Positions 7,166 through 16,347 are shown, counted from the first letter of the stretch. The stretch: 64,000 bases of DNA from Oscillibacter valericigenes Sjm18-20 (GCA_000283575.1 AP012044.1:2356001-2420000), one strand, 5' to 3'. The notes: generated by a model from the sequence alone, not told the origin. Made by a program: numbers and translations.

Positions 7166-8080
7166 CTAATAGCCGAGAGCACGCCGCAGATGCAGCGCGC
7201 TCTCGTTGTGCTTCAGATCATGTGTGACGGTCTCGACATACCAATTCCCGTCGTTCACGGTCCCAAACCCGGACAGCGCCACGGTGCTTCCCCCGGCCAC
7301 TTCCGTCAACGACCGCATCGGGATCTCCGCCGTCTTGAAATGCTTATTAGCTGCCCGCAGGTACCCCCGCGCGAACCTCTGCGCTTCACCCTGCGTCCAT
7401 ACCGTATCACTCACCGTCTTGGCTCCGGTCCCGTTTTCGTCCTCCGCCGTCCCGGTGAACGCCCCCACTCCGAACGTGGCCCCCTGTACGGTGTACCCGG
7501 CCAGCGACGTCCCCGTCCGGAACGTGGCCCCGTCCTCTACGTCACTGCGCTCAATGGTGACCTGCGGGGTTTTCTGCTCAAACGCCAGTTCATCGAACAG
7601 CACCAGCTTCCCGTCGCAGACTTTTACCGCGATGCTCTCCCGCAGGCATAGCCACATGAGAAACGCGAGGTCCGCTGTGTTTTGCTGTGTCAAGGCTTTG
7701 TACTTGCGGTCCGTTACCTCATAAGTCTTCAGCGTCAGACCGCACCGGCCCGCCACATCTCCGGCCACTTCCAGCAGCGAAATACTTCTCCAGATTTTAT
7801 CTCTGGGTTTGTATGCGTCCCTGGGTACCGAAACGGCCCGCATGGTGCAAGCTCCGTCCGGATAATCCACGGTGTGGACAAACAGCTTCCCCGTGGAAAA
7901 CTTTCCCGTCTTCACTTCCAGAGTGTCATTTCTGGATGGGTTCCATCCGCTCCATAGCCGACCTGTGTCCGAAAAAGAAAGCGTCGCCATGTCCGCCTGC
8001 CCGCCGCCGCTGTCCGTGAGCTTTCCGCTTGTCAGGCTGACTCTTTCGGTGATGTCTGTGCCGTTGTAAATCAGGTTCAT
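7166..8080 (-). CDS. Tail hub protein, late control D (gpD-like)
   Basis: 304 residues from the ATG at 8080 (an upstream open stretch overlaps the previous gene and lacks family similarity). Contains the tail-hub fold features: SGKLTDSGGGQADMATLSF at the N-terminus, YLRAANKHFKTAEIPM and the C-terminal W-Y-V-E-T-V-T-H block. It acts as the central hub under the tail tube. The order V-D-I differs from P2, where D is separate. Confidence 0.85.
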   Translation of the reverse strand: MNLIYNGTDITERVSLTSGKLTDSGGGQADMATLSFSDTGRLWSGWNPSRNDTLEVKTGKFSTGKLFVHTVDYPDGACTMRAVSVPRDAYKPRDKIWRSISLLEVAGDVAGRCGLTLKTYEVTDRKYKALTQQNTADLAFLMWLCLRESIAVKVCDGKLVLFDELAFEQKTPQVTIERSDVEDGATFRTGTSLAGYTVQGATFGVGAFTGTAEDENGTGAKTVSDTVWTQGEAQRFARGYLRAANKHFKTAEIPMRSLTEVAGGSTVALSGFGTVNDGNWYVETVTHDLKHNESALHLRRALGY

Positions 8081-8319
8081 GTAATCACCACGCCTTTGTT
8101 GATATCCTCTCCGCACACCGCCACAATGACCCACTGGCCGGTGTGATACCGCTCCTGTACCGGGCATTCCACGCCGTGGGAATCAATCACATACCGGTCA
8201 TGGTTCGGGCTGAGCAGCGGGAGTGCTGCGGTCACGCTGCCGCCCAACTCCGGGCAGCTTACCTCCGCCTCGCTTCCGCTAACTGCGGAGATCACGCCCA
8301 TCACGACTCCGCCGCTCAT
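8077..8319 (-). CDS. Small baseplate OB-fold protein (gpV-like)
   Basis: 80 residues, predicted all-beta: MGVISAVSGSEAEVSCPELGG then QWVIVAVCGEDINKGVVIT, the pattern of the OB-fold of phage baseplate assembly V or its short relatives. Starts and ends with ATGA-type overlaps with baseplate J and gpD, so tightly coupled. It lacks the long spike domain of P2 gpV, so spike function is uncertain. Confidence 0.65.
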   Translation of the reverse strand: MSGGVVMGVISAVSGSEAEVSCPELGGSVTAALPLLSPNHDRYVIDSHGVECPVQERYHTGQWVIVAVCGEDINKGVVIT

Positions 8320-9422
8320 TCGCTCATTCCCCCGAATGTAAGACTATCCGCTGCCGCCGTGAACTGGGCCACGTCCGGAGACGTCACTTCCGTGTAGACC
8401 GGCGCGGTGATCGTGCAGCGGGACGCGCCCGCGTCCATGACCATCTTGTGCAGCCTGTCCGGATTGATGTCTTTCCCGATGGAAGTTGTCTGCCACGCTT
8501 TGTATTCTTCCACGGCGGCAGATACCGCTTCTTGAATGGCACTCAGCTGCCCGATGTCGTCCTTCGACACATAGTAGGTCAGAGCTATGGAGGTTGCCAC
8601 CGCCGTGGCCGGTACCACGGAGACGTTGTCTGTCAAAGGTCTCCGATCTGCCGCGGAACATGCTTCAGACACCGCTGTCAATACCGCGTCCGTTGATTTC
8701 GGAATTACACCCCCTGATTTAATCACCGCAATGCGCACGGTCCCGGGGCCGGGGCTGTCTACCGCCACATCCCCAACGTCCGAAGACGCCGACCTCGCCC
8801 AATATTCATAGGCACCCGTGGGTCCGCAGGTCGAAAAGCTGAATGGGGCCTCCCGAATACGCTCCCGCAGAGCGTCGTCCTCCTCTTCGTCCGTTCCCCC
8901 GGAGGATTCCGTTATATTGGTCACAGAGCTTACGTAGGTCACGCCATCCACCAGCGTGTCAATCTGCCCGGGTACATAGCCATTCCCCGCTTCTCCCTCC
9001 ATGGTGCAGGTCACTTCAACAGTCCCGGTCTGTTCCCCCGCCGCGATCACCAACGCTTCATCCGTGGCGAAAAACAGTTTCCCGTCCGGCGTCGCCCGGG
9101 TCCCGGCCGGGATATATACCGCGCTGGCCTGCACCGCCGACAGCGTAAATTGCAGCTTACACTTCGCTCCTGCCTTGCCACTTCTGCTCACACCCATCAA
9201 CTCCCCCATGGCGTCCAATGCCTCACCGGAGGAGTACCGCAGCAGATTGAGCTTTCCGGTCTCCTCCAGATCGTTCCGAAATACCGCCAGCGCATAGGCG
9301 AATCCCATCAGAAAGATTCTCCGCTGGTCGCTGGCGGCGAGCACGGTCCCGGTTTCCGCTTCAAAATCGCTGAGCAGTTCCTTGACTGTCTCTTCGACGT
9401 CTGTTTCTACAAACAGGCTCAT
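8316..9422 (-). CDS. Baseplate J-like protein
   Basis: 368 residues. Family blocks: LSDFEAETG near the N-terminus, SSGEALDAMGELMGVSR, the AGEQTGTVEVTCTMEGEAGN strand region, and DDALRERIREAP. This is the wedge protein that drives baseplate opening in contractile tails. Overlaps gp25 upstream and gpV downstream by four bases each. Confidence 0.93.
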   Translation of the reverse strand: MSLFVETDVEETVKELLSDFEAETGTVLAASDQRRIFLMGFAYALAVFRNDLEETGKLNLLRYSSGEALDAMGELMGVSRSGKAGAKCKLQFTLSAVQASAVYIPAGTRATPDGKLFFATDEALVIAAGEQTGTVEVTCTMEGEAGNGYVPGQIDTLVDGVTYVSSVTNITESSGGTDEEEDDALRERIREAPFSFSTCGPTGAYEYWARSASSDVGDVAVDSPGPGTVRIAVIKSGGVIPKSTDAVLTAVSEACSAADRRPLTDNVSVVPATAVATSIALTYYVSKDDIGQLSAIQEAVSAAVEEYKAWQTTSIGKDINPDRLHKMVMDAGASRCTITAPVYTEVTSPDVAQFTAAADSLTFGGMSE

Positions 9423-9718
9423 GTACCATTCACCTCAATTTCCACATTCAGATCGCCCTTTGCATCGGCCGCAATTGAGATGCTCTCAATTTCAACCTCC
9501 GGCATCCACTTTTCAAGCTGTTCCGTGATATCGTTGCGCAGCGCGGGGCCAATCTCTGAGACCGGTCTTCCGATATATTTTCCGTCCAGTCCCAGTCCCG
9601 GCATAAACGGGACTTCTCCCCTTCGGGTTTTCAAAATATTTAGAACGTCATTTTTTAATTGCTCTTTCGCTTCTGCCTCCCAGTCAATGTCGTCTCCTGT
9701 ATTGATTGTAAATTTCAT
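9419..9718 (-). CDS. Baseplate protein gp25/W-like
   Basis: 99 residues. Motifs: LKNDVLNILKTRRGEVPFMP, GLDGKYIGRPVSE and LRNDITEQLEKW, typical of the GPW_gp25 family (inner baseplate wedge/sheath initiator). Directly upstream of baseplate J, as in P2 and T4-like tails. Confidence 0.88.
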   Translation of the reverse strand: MKFTINTGDDIDWEAEAKEQLKNDVLNILKTRRGEVPFMPGLGLDGKYIGRPVSEIGPALRNDITEQLEKWMPEVEIESISIAADAKGDLNVEIEVNGT

Positions 9719-9721
9719 CGT

Positions 9722-10594
9722 TCATCTCCAGCACGCCTCGATGGCCACGTTCTGAGTAATTTGAATGGGTCCAAGCTTTCCCTTGTTCCCATATGCCAGC
9801 CTCATTTCGCCGCTGACGGTGTAAATTTTCACCCAATAGGTTTTGCTGCTGTCCCACGTCACGGTGATTGCGTCTCCACTCTCCACGGTCTTCACCATGC
9901 TCGGATATAGAACCATCCCTGTATAGATATTGCGTCCTCCGCCTCGGCCGCCACCACCGCCGTAGCGCGTTCCTTTTGCCGTTACCGTCAGTGGCCCTGT
10001 TTTTTTCGTGGCCGCTACATGGATGGTAACAGCTTTTCCGCTTGCTTTTGCAATCTGCTCCTCCGTGTTGGAACTGGCCGTTCCTCCCGTGTCCGCAGAT
10101 CCCGAATTTTTCACATCGTTTGCTTTATTCTGCGTGGTGCCGCTGGAATATTTTGTGTCCGTGGCCGCAGCGCTGACGCTGTTTTTCTCCGCGCTGCCCT
10201 CTGCCACCCATTCCGTCAGCTTGATTTCAAGGTCGCAGGACAGCATGGTTTTTCCCGCCGTTTTGGTATTGGCGGGATGGACCAAGGTCACAATGAAACT
10301 GTTGGTTCCCCAGTAGTGCCCGAACAGATACAGTTTTCCCTTTGTCTGCTGGCGCATGGCTTTGAGCCACCAGCCGATCTCCGAGGCGAGATCGGTATCC
10401 AGCATCCGCGCGTCCAGATGAATGGTCATGGGGAACGTCATCTCCCCCTGCCCTTTGACATAAGTCGCCGGCTTTTTCCCGGTTCGGCTCTGCATCTCAA
10501 AATTCAGACTCTCGGAAAACTCAAAATCGTTTGGAATCCGGATGCAGCTTTCCGACGCGCCGAATTCATGATCTCCAAATGCACCAACGCCCAC
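9722..10594 (-). CDS. Tail protein, gpU-like N-domain with Gly-rich linker and C-terminal beta domain
   Basis: 290 residues, GTG start. Residues about 20-135 (FEFSESLNFEMQ, GQGEMTFPMTIHLDARM, EIGWWLKAM) resemble the gpU-type tail protein. A low-complexity S/T/A linker (about 140-185) and a glycine/arginine-rich stretch (GGGGGRGGG) lead to a C-terminal domain with strand-like repeats ending IEACWR. P2 gpU has only the first domain, so this is an extended version. Located between gpX and gp25. The role as tail terminator or sheath/tube adaptor is inferred. Confidence 0.6.
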   Translation of the reverse strand: MGVGAFGDHEFGASESCIRIPNDFEFSESLNFEMQSRTGKKPATYVKGQGEMTFPMTIHLDARMLDTDLASEIGWWLKAMRQQTKGKLYLFGHYWGTNSFIVTLVHPANTKTAGKTMLSCDLEIKLTEWVAEGSAEKNSVSAAATDTKYSSGTTQNKANDVKNSGSADTGGTASSNTEEQIAKASGKAVTIHVAATKKTGPLTVTAKGTRYGGGGGRGGGRNIYTGMVLYPSMVKTVESGDAITVTWDSSKTYWVKIYTVSGEMRLAYGNKGKLGPIQITQNVAIEACWR

Positions 10595-10607
10595 GACTCA
10601 TCCCTCC

Positions 10608-10823
10608 TCATCGTTTCCACGGCGGCAGACTCTCCACCGCGCTCTCTTCCAGAATCGGAACCGTCAGCTCGCACCCTGCGGGGAAAGCCACGACATTCCG
10701 GTACCTCGGATTTGCCTCTGCCAGCGGTGCAACTTTCAGCGCGTTCCCATAAAGCGCGAGAGCGATGGTATCCCACCGCTCCCCCTGTGAAGTCACGTAT
10801 TTCTTTTGGTAGAATTCAGCCAA
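10608..10823 (-). CDS. Tail protein X (gpX, LysM-like)
   Basis: 71 residues. Pattern YVTSQGERWDTIALALYGN followed by ANPRYRNVVAFPAG and TVPIL is diagnostic of gpX, a LysM-fold tail protein. TTG start overlapping the end of the tape measure gene, with GGAGG upstream. Confidence 0.9.
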   Translation of the reverse strand: MAEFYQKKYVTSQGERWDTIALALYGNALKVAPLAEANPRYRNVVAFPAGCELTVPILEESAVESLPPWKR

Positions 10824-12654
10824 ACGTCACCGCCTCCTGCTCCGCTTCATATTGTCGCACAAACCCCTTGAACTCTTCGTAACCGTCTCTAACCGCTTTT
10901 TTCACGTCTTCAGCAGTTCCATTCTGAATGACCGGCGCATAGGTGAAATGAATTGCTCTTCCCGGCGCATTCCCGGTCCCGCCCACGTGGGCTGCAGCCT
11001 CCTGGAGCAGTGCCCGGTTCCGCGGCGTGTTCCCATGCGGCACAATGGTCTCCGGCGCGTCGCCTACCACAGCAATCCGGGGCGTGTATACGCTTCCGCC
11101 GTTTGCAAACTTTTCCACGGCGCCGCTTGCTTTCGTCTTGACGGTTACGTCCGTCTTCCCTCCGCCGGTCAGAGCGGAAACGATGCCCGGCAGTCCGCCT
11201 GAAAGAAACCCGGACCCGATTTTTTTCAGTTTGTCCCAAATCCAGTCGATCAGGTTTCGGAACGCATCCCATTTTTTATACAAAATCGTTGAGATAGCAA
11301 CCAGTCCTGTAATTGCAAGGACAATTGCTCCGACGGGGTTCGCATTCATGACGATATTCAGCGCCGCCTGCACGGCTGTCAGACCTTCTTCTGCTTTCTG
11401 GGCCTTTCCGATTGCATGGGCTACATTTGCAATGGTCAATCCAATTTTCCATCCCGCCATGCCTGCCGCAATTTCACCAGCAATTGTAACGACCGTCGGC
11501 CCATTGTTGATGATCCATGTGATTGCCGCCTCCACCTTGTCCATGACCGCATCCACGTCCACCTGCTCCAGCTTGTCCAGCAGCATATCTATTACCGGGG
11601 ACAGGTCTTCTCCGGCCTTGATGGCCATATTGGAGAGCTTGTTTTTCAGCTTCTCAATACGTGTGGAAGCATTGTCCTCCATGGTCTCATAGGCTTTTTC
11701 CGTTGCACCTGTGGAGTTCCGCATAGCCTCCAGGACCGTGTTGTACTTCTCCGTCCCGGCATTCATCAGCGTCAGGGCGCCGACGCCGGAGCGGACATTC
11801 CCCCACAGATTGGAAAATGCCGTCGAGTTTCCGTTGACGCTGTCTTTCAGGACCTTGATCACGTCGCCCATGGAGTATCCGCTCTCCGTCAGCTCCGTAA
11901 AGCTCTTTCCTGTCTTACTTTTCAGGATCTTGCTGACCGTGCTTCCGGTATCCGCCAGTTCGTTGAGCATGGACTTGGTGTATGTAACGGCGTTCGCCGT
12001 GTCAATGCCGTTCTGCGTCATAATGGCAAGGTCTGCGGAGAGATTGTCCATCTGCACATCGTAGGCCGCCGCGACCGGTATCACATTGCCGAGATTCGCC
12101 GCAAGCTCTGCGACCGTGGTCTTGCCGAGATTCTGCGTCGTAACCAGGATGTCGCTGACTTTCGTCGTCTTGTCTGCCGACAGATTGTAGGCGTTCATAA
12201 CGGTGGTCAGGGTATCCACAGCTGTTGTGGCATCCGTAAAGCCGCCCTTTGCCAGCTTGATTGATTGCCCTACCGTGTCCACTGCGTTTGCCGTTTTGGT
12301 GCCGGCTGAGATCGCCTGATAGACCGTTTCGTTTAAATCTCCGGCTGCTTTTCCCGTCTGGTCAGACAGCTTTAGTACAGCGTCTGAAATGCTGCTGAGA
12401 GGCACCGCTGATGTATCCGCGATGGTGCCAACTTTGTCCACCGTCACTTCGTAGGCGTCAAATGCTTTTGTTGCCTTGACGGCAGCGGCAGTCGCCGCCG
12501 TCGTGACCGCCGCCCCCGCCGCGAGAAAATACTTGCCGATATTGGTCGATGTTTTTCCCGCCAGCGCCTGCGCCTCATTCATGGCTTTCGATACAGACGG
12601 ATCGACCTTCCCCATCAGTCTGATGATGGTACTCAGCGTTTTCGGACTGCTCAT
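10816..12654 (-). CDS. Tail tape measure protein
   Basis: 612 residues. The N-terminal half carries the TP901-type conserved core (VDKVGTIADTS, LSDQTGKAAGDLNETVYQ, LAANLGNVIPVA, KTGKSFTELTESGYSMGDV). Hydrophobic segments at about 390-425 and 435-465 fit membrane-penetrating helices. The Gly/Ala-rich C-terminal part contains GGSVYTPRIAVVGDAPE, the motif common at the ends of tape measures. It sets tail length and probably helps DNA entry. For a contractile tail it is rather short, implying a short tail. Confidence 0.93.
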   Translation of the reverse strand: MSSPKTLSTIIRLMGKVDPSVSKAMNEAQALAGKTSTNIGKYFLAAGAAVTTAATAAAVKATKAFDAYEVTVDKVGTIADTSAVPLSSISDAVLKLSDQTGKAAGDLNETVYQAISAGTKTANAVDTVGQSIKLAKGGFTDATTAVDTLTTVMNAYNLSADKTTKVSDILVTTQNLGKTTVAELAANLGNVIPVAAAYDVQMDNLSADLAIMTQNGIDTANAVTYTKSMLNELADTGSTVSKILKSKTGKSFTELTESGYSMGDVIKVLKDSVNGNSTAFSNLWGNVRSGVGALTLMNAGTEKYNTVLEAMRNSTGATEKAYETMEDNASTRIEKLKNKLSNMAIKAGEDLSPVIDMLLDKLEQVDVDAVMDKVEAAITWIINNGPTVVTIAGEIAAGMAGWKIGLTIANVAHAIGKAQKAEEGLTAVQAALNIVMNANPVGAIVLAITGLVAISTILYKKWDAFRNLIDWIWDKLKKIGSGFLSGGLPGIVSALTGGGKTDVTVKTKASGAVEKFANGGSVYTPRIAVVGDAPETIVPHGNTPRNRALLQEAAAHVGGTGNAPGRAIHFTYAPVIQNGTAEDVKKAVRDGYEEFKGFVRQYEAEQEAVTFG

Positions 12655-12657
12655 TTT

Positions 12658-13157
12658 CTACTCCTCCCGCTTTGGAAGAAACTCAGCAAGATCCTGCTCC
12701 ACTTGAAACAGCTCACCTAACGGCAAGCTCATGGCCTCCACATAGGATGTAGAGGACCGCATGGAAATCAGGACGCAGATTTTTCGGATTTCTCCCGCGC
12801 TGAGATTTGCGACGCCCTCAGTGCAAAAAAAAGCTGCGCATACTTTCCCGCCTGATTTACGTCCGCAATCGGAAGGCGGTAGAGATCCGCAAGCTCCATC
12901 CCGCAGGCCGCCGCGAACACCGCCGCCTGGTAGTTGCTGTCATTCTGCTGATCGCCGCCTCCGAGCAGCCCGTCCTGCTTCAGTTTTGCCGTGATGCGCA
13001 TGGCATCCCGCCCGGTTATTGTGGAAAAGTTATAGTGCAGCTTTTCCGCAGCTTCCCCGTCCAGCTTGAAGGGCTCCGACAGGAACATGTCCCCCTCCGG
13101 CATGGTGACCCCGGCTTCTCTCAGAATCTCTTCCATCGTCTGATTTTTTTCGTTCAT
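12658..13157 (-). CDS. gpE+E' frameshift product (tail assembly chaperone, long form)
   Basis: A -1 slip on the T8 run (12832-12825 on the coding strand, CTT TTT TTT in frame zero) joins the first 111 codons of gpE to a 55-codon extension ending MSLPLGELFQVEQDLAEFLPKREE-like sequence; the stop TAG at 12660-12658 lies 3 bases before the tape measure ATG. The -1 frame has no stop from the slip site to that point. P2-like phages make the gpE and gpE+E' forms this way between tube and tape measure genes. The frameshift itself is inferred. Confidence 0.8.
12768..13157 (-). CDS. Tail assembly chaperone gpE (short form)
   Basis: 129 residues, ATG at 13157 with AAGGAGG upstream. Similar to phage tail assembly chaperones: an acidic N-terminus, FNFSTITGRDAM-like core (LHYNFSTITGRDAM) and a helical middle. 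It lies between the tube and tape measure genes, the canonical place, and contains the T8 slippery run near its 3' end. It is thought to bind the tape measure during tail assembly. Confidence 0.85.
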   Translation of the reverse strand: MNEKNQTMEEILREAGVTMPEGDMFLSEPFKLDGEAAEKLHYNFSTITGRDAMRITAKLKQDGLLGGGDQQNDSNYQAAVFAAACGMELADLYRLPIADVNQAGKYAQLFFALRASQISAREKSEKSAS

Positions 13158-13177
13158 GATATCCTCCTTAAAATCAG

Positions 13178-13207
13178 GCCGGACGGATGAAAAATCACCC
13201 GTCCGGC
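13178..13207 (-). terminator. Hairpin between tail tube and gpE genes
   Basis: Nine-bp perfect stem GCCGGACGG / CCGTCCGGC with a 12-base loop, followed on the minus strand by CTGATTTTAAGGAGG. The short T-run suggests partial termination that would lower chaperone and tape measure expression relative to the very abundant tube and sheath; this is inference. Confidence 0.6.
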
Positions 13208-13214
13208 ATTCTAT

Positions 13215-13733
13215 TTAGGTGTTATTGCGAATGTCCGCGGCGTAGTCCGTACCGTTGATGATGCAGACGTTGTTGAGCTTGTCGATCTCGTACAGGACGT
13301 CTCCGTCCTGAATCCGCTTGTAGTAAAGATCTTCCACGCTCAGCGTTCCGTCCTCGGAGGTTCCCCCCTCCAGATTTCCAGCGCTGAACTTCTTCGGCAG
13401 GTACCGAATGATCTCCTTATTGGCTACCGACACCAGCTTTTTGTTCTCGGCGTCCATTGCGTCCGTGGTCCAGTCAATTTCCATTTCGTGGATCTTCGGC
13501 TCCATCAGTCCGGCGGTCTCCACTGTCTCCCGCCGCAGGTTGATTTCATGGCTCAGGGAGTTGATCTGGGCCAGTGTCGGCATCTCAATCTCTCCCAGCA
13601 TCCCCGGGCCCTTGATGGTGTCGCTCTGAAATTCGATATCCGGGCGTTTCACGCTCTTGGTGTCCTGCAAAAATACACGCCCGCCGTCCGTGCGGTCATA
13701 CACCGAGTAGTTGACGGTTTTATTTCCGATCAT
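13215..13733 (-). CDS. Major tail tube protein (gpFII-like)
   Basis: 172 residues. GEIEMPTLAQINSLSHEINLR at about 46-66 (cited in part), IDWTTDAMDAENKKL and the C-terminal KLNNVCIINGTDY match the P2-type tube family. Polymerises into the inner tube. Its ATG overlaps the last base of the sheath stop. Confidence 0.92.
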   Translation of the reverse strand: MIGNKTVNYSVYDRTDGGRVFLQDTKSVKRPDIEFQSDTIKGPGMLGEIEMPTLAQINSLSHEINLRRETVETAGLMEPKIHEMEIDWTTDAMDAENKKLVSVANKEIIRYLPKKFSAGNLEGGTSEDGTLSVEDLYYKRIQDGDVLYEIDKLNNVCIINGTDYAADIRNNT

Positions 13734-15187
13734 CAGCTCTCACCTCCCGTCAAAGCATTCAGCCCGTCCGCCGTATAGTGGTCGATGAATGTCAGGCTCT
13801 TAGCCGTCGGCGTGAAGGTGTCCGCCACGGTAAACACGAAATCACCCGCCGCCATGGAGCTGTTGTTGTTTTCCGTCTCCTCAAAGGAGACCTTCGCATA
13901 CAACAACTTTCCGGCTCCCACCAGCCCGTTCAGCCACTGCTGGATAGACGCGAGAATCGCATCGATGTCCCTCCGCGCCATGGGGTTCCCCACGCTGTCC
14001 GCATAGTGCTCCTTGCGGTAATTCCGCAGGTAGATGGCCATGCGGACGGAGGTGTCCTGCAAATACTCCGGGTCAATATTCTCTTCATTGGCAAAAGCGT
14101 AATTCGCCATGTGGCAGCCCCAGAACCGGCGCTCACTATTCAGAACATTGAAGGTCGTAATGCCGACCTCGTTGAGATCGTTGGCATCCCGTTCGCACAG
14201 CAGCACATCTTCTCCGGATTCCAGGCATACACCGTCCATGCCGCTGTTCTTATTGTCAAGGCTGATGTAGGGCACGCCGCCCGCCGTCTCGTCCAGGTCC
14301 TCCAAAACTGCCGCTGCGACCGTGGAGGCGTGAAGCACCACGCTTTCGCTCTTGCAGCACGGCCAGAACACCTTGTCCAGATCGCTTCCGTAGTTGTTCG
14401 TGGATTTCCACGTTTTGGCGAGTACCCGGGTGTTTACCGCCGCGGTGGACGGAATATCAGATAGTGTAATGGCTTCCCACTTGCCTCCCAGTTTTTCCGC
14501 TGCTTTTGCCAGCAGAATCGCGTGATAGGCCGGAATACCGGAGAACCGGGGTGATACCAGCAGGTTTGGGCGCCTCCCCGTCTGCACGTCGCAGTAGTCC
14601 AGGCCGTCCACCGCCGCCTGATAGGCCTCGGTTGTGATGGCCGTCTGGGAGACGTCCACCCGGTGATAGGTCAGCGTCACGCTGGACGCGCTGAACTCCT
14701 CGTCCGTGACGGTGATCTTCACGCTGTCTTCCTCATACTCCAGCGTGTATCCTCCCTCCGCCGGTCCGGTCACCGCGATGTGCTCAATCGCCGCCAGCGG
14801 GTCCTTCAGATAGCCCGTTTTTGCGCCCGCCGCGCCAGATACCGTCACGGTTACCGTCTGTTCCGCAGTCTCCAGCTTGCTTGGGTCCGCCAGATTTACC
14901 GCCAGAATGGGGCCGGTCCCCCGCAGACCGAAATGCACATAGACCGCTTCGCACAGACCGAACGACGCGAGCGCTTCCGAGTAACCCATCAGGCTCTTTG
15001 CCACTTTCAGGCCTTTGACCAGCATCGGCTTTCCGATATACGGCGTATAATCAAAGCCCGCGGCTCCCATCGTGTTCAGCTGCCACACCGGCGCGGTGTC
15101 CAGATAAACGGGAATGGTGGCCCCTTCGCTTCCGAGCTTCCCGGAAAACTTTTCATGTTCCCCGTAAACTCCGTGTTTATAGTCCAT
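13733..15187 (-). CDS. Contractile tail sheath protein (gpFI-like)
   Basis: 484 residues, usual length for P2-like sheaths. YKHGVYGEHEKFSG at the N-terminus is the sheath N-arm; the GIPAYHAILLAKAAEKLGG, ERRFWGCHMANY and DIDAILASIQQWLNGLV blocks belong to the conserved core and C-arm. Shows that the phage has a contractile (myovirus) tail. A Pfam search would confirm the sheath subdomains. Confidence 0.95.
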   Translation of the reverse strand: MDYKHGVYGEHEKFSGKLGSEGATIPVYLDTAPVWQLNTMGAAGFDYTPYIGKPMLVKGLKVAKSLMGYSEALASFGLCEAVYVHFGLRGTGPILAVNLADPSKLETAEQTVTVTVSGAAGAKTGYLKDPLAAIEHIAVTGPAEGGYTLEYEEDSVKITVTDEEFSASSVTLTYHRVDVSQTAITTEAYQAAVDGLDYCDVQTGRRPNLLVSPRFSGIPAYHAILLAKAAEKLGGKWEAITLSDIPSTAAVNTRVLAKTWKSTNNYGSDLDKVFWPCCKSESVVLHASTVAAAVLEDLDETAGGVPYISLDNKNSGMDGVCLESGEDVLLCERDANDLNEVGITTFNVLNSERRFWGCHMANYAFANEENIDPEYLQDTSVRMAIYLRNYRKEHYADSVGNPMARRDIDAILASIQQWLNGLVGAGKLLYAKVSFEETENNNSSMAAGDFVFTVADTFTPTAKSLTFIDHYTADGLNALTGGES

Positions 15188-15205
15188 TTTGATTCCTCAC
15201 TTTCC

Positions 15206-15724
15206 TCAGATCATTTCCGGCGTGATCGGCAGGGAGACTGCAAACGTGACGTTTCCAAACCAGCACGGCCATGTGTCCTCGTCGTAAATCTTCATACTGA
15301 CCGGCTTATATACCCGGCAGGCACCGCCGATAATTCCTGCCGAAAGCAGCTCCAGCTTGGCCTTTTCCATGAGATTGATTAAATCCAGATACCCCTTGTT
15401 GTCGGGGATGCCGTCCGGGTCTATGTCACCCTCATAGTTTCCTCCGCCGTACACCCCGGCCACCAACCGGATATCCATGGTGTGCTCGTCCTCACCGTCA
15501 TCGTCGCTGTCAAAGCAGACCGCCAGAAACGGCACCTGAAATCCCGCCGGGTTGAAATTCTGGTGTGGCAGCCGGATGATTGGAACCGTGGGATGCACAT
15601 AGCTGTCTTTTTCCCTGGGGGCTGATTCCTCCCCCTGCTCCGGTTCCCGCTGAAGCAGAATCTGATCCGCCACCTTTTCTTTTAAATACGCTTGCAGGGC
15701 GTCCAGCGTATCTCTTGCCGTCAT
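15206..15724 (-). CDS. Putative tail terminator / neck protein
   Basis: 172 residues, soluble, with an acidic middle (DSDDDGEDE) and strand-rich pattern (PFLAVCFDS, MDIRLVAGVYGGG, WFGNVTFAVSLPI). Sits directly before the sheath and after the minor tail protein Z gene, the place of tail completion or terminator proteins. No clear family; the name rests on position. ATG overlaps the previous stop (ATGA). Confidence 0.55.
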   Translation of the reverse strand: MTARDTLDALQAYLKEKVADQILLQREPEQGEESAPREKDSYVHPTVPIIRLPHQNFNPAGFQVPFLAVCFDSDDDGEDEHTMDIRLVAGVYGGGNYEGDIDPDGIPDNKGYLDLINLMEKAKLELLSAGIIGGACRVYKPVSMKIYDEDTWPCWFGNVTFAVSLPITPEMI

Positions 15725-16347
15725 TTCTGACCGCCCACCTTTCCGAGCCGATAGTTCAGCTCCTGTTCCGCCTTTTCTGTCAAGACCTTCTGTGCGGTTT
15801 CAGACGTCTTCTTCCATACGTCTTCATTGGACGCCATCTGCGCCACAGACAGGGTCTTCTGCATTTTCAGCTTCTCCCCATCCCGCGTAAAAACGCCCAT
15901 CGTGCCTCCGCGCCCTCTGGCCGTAAATGCCGGCATGGTCTTTTTTGCTCCGCGAAAAATCATCACCTTGGGGTACTTAATTTTTCGGATCTGCCGCATG
16001 GTTTTTCCCTTGTGCGATTTCGGCTGCTTGGGGGTGTTTAAAAAGCGCTCTCCGGGATTCAGCATCCCGCCACGCACCGTGATGGAGGCGTTCAGATTTG
16101 CATAGCTGGCCTTATTCTCCCGAATCAGGTTATTGGAGGCGGTGCTTTTGAATGCGCCACCTCCACTTAAATCTTTTTGTGCAAGGTTGTACTTCTTGGA
16201 AATCTCCCGCTTCATTGCAACGTTTACGGAGTGCACGGATTTATTGATTGCCGACACAATCCCATTTGCGCACTCTTTCGGATAGGCCCCCAGAGCCTCT
16301 GTCAACTTTTTCAGGCTTTCCCCGTCCATACTTCCATAAATCTTCAC
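15721..16347 (-). CDS. Minor tail protein Z-like (GPZ family)
   Basis: 208 residues from GTG 16347, preceded by GAGGAAG. Basic, with AMKREISKKYNLAQKDL and a central block FTARGRGGTMGVFTRDG typical of prophage minor tail protein Z (lambda gpZ-related). It probably works at the head-tail junction during tail completion. A longer reading frame upstream overlaps the preceding gene and is not supported. Confidence 0.75.
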   Translation of the reverse strand: MKIYGSMDGESLKKLTEALGAYPKECANGIVSAINKSVHSVNVAMKREISKKYNLAQKDLSGGGAFKSTASNNLIRENKASYANLNASITVRGGMLNPGERFLNTPKQPKSHKGKTMRQIRKIKYPKVMIFRGAKKTMPAFTARGRGGTMGVFTRDGEKLKMQKTLSVAQMASNEDVWKKTSETAQKVLTEKAEQELNYRLGKVGGQK

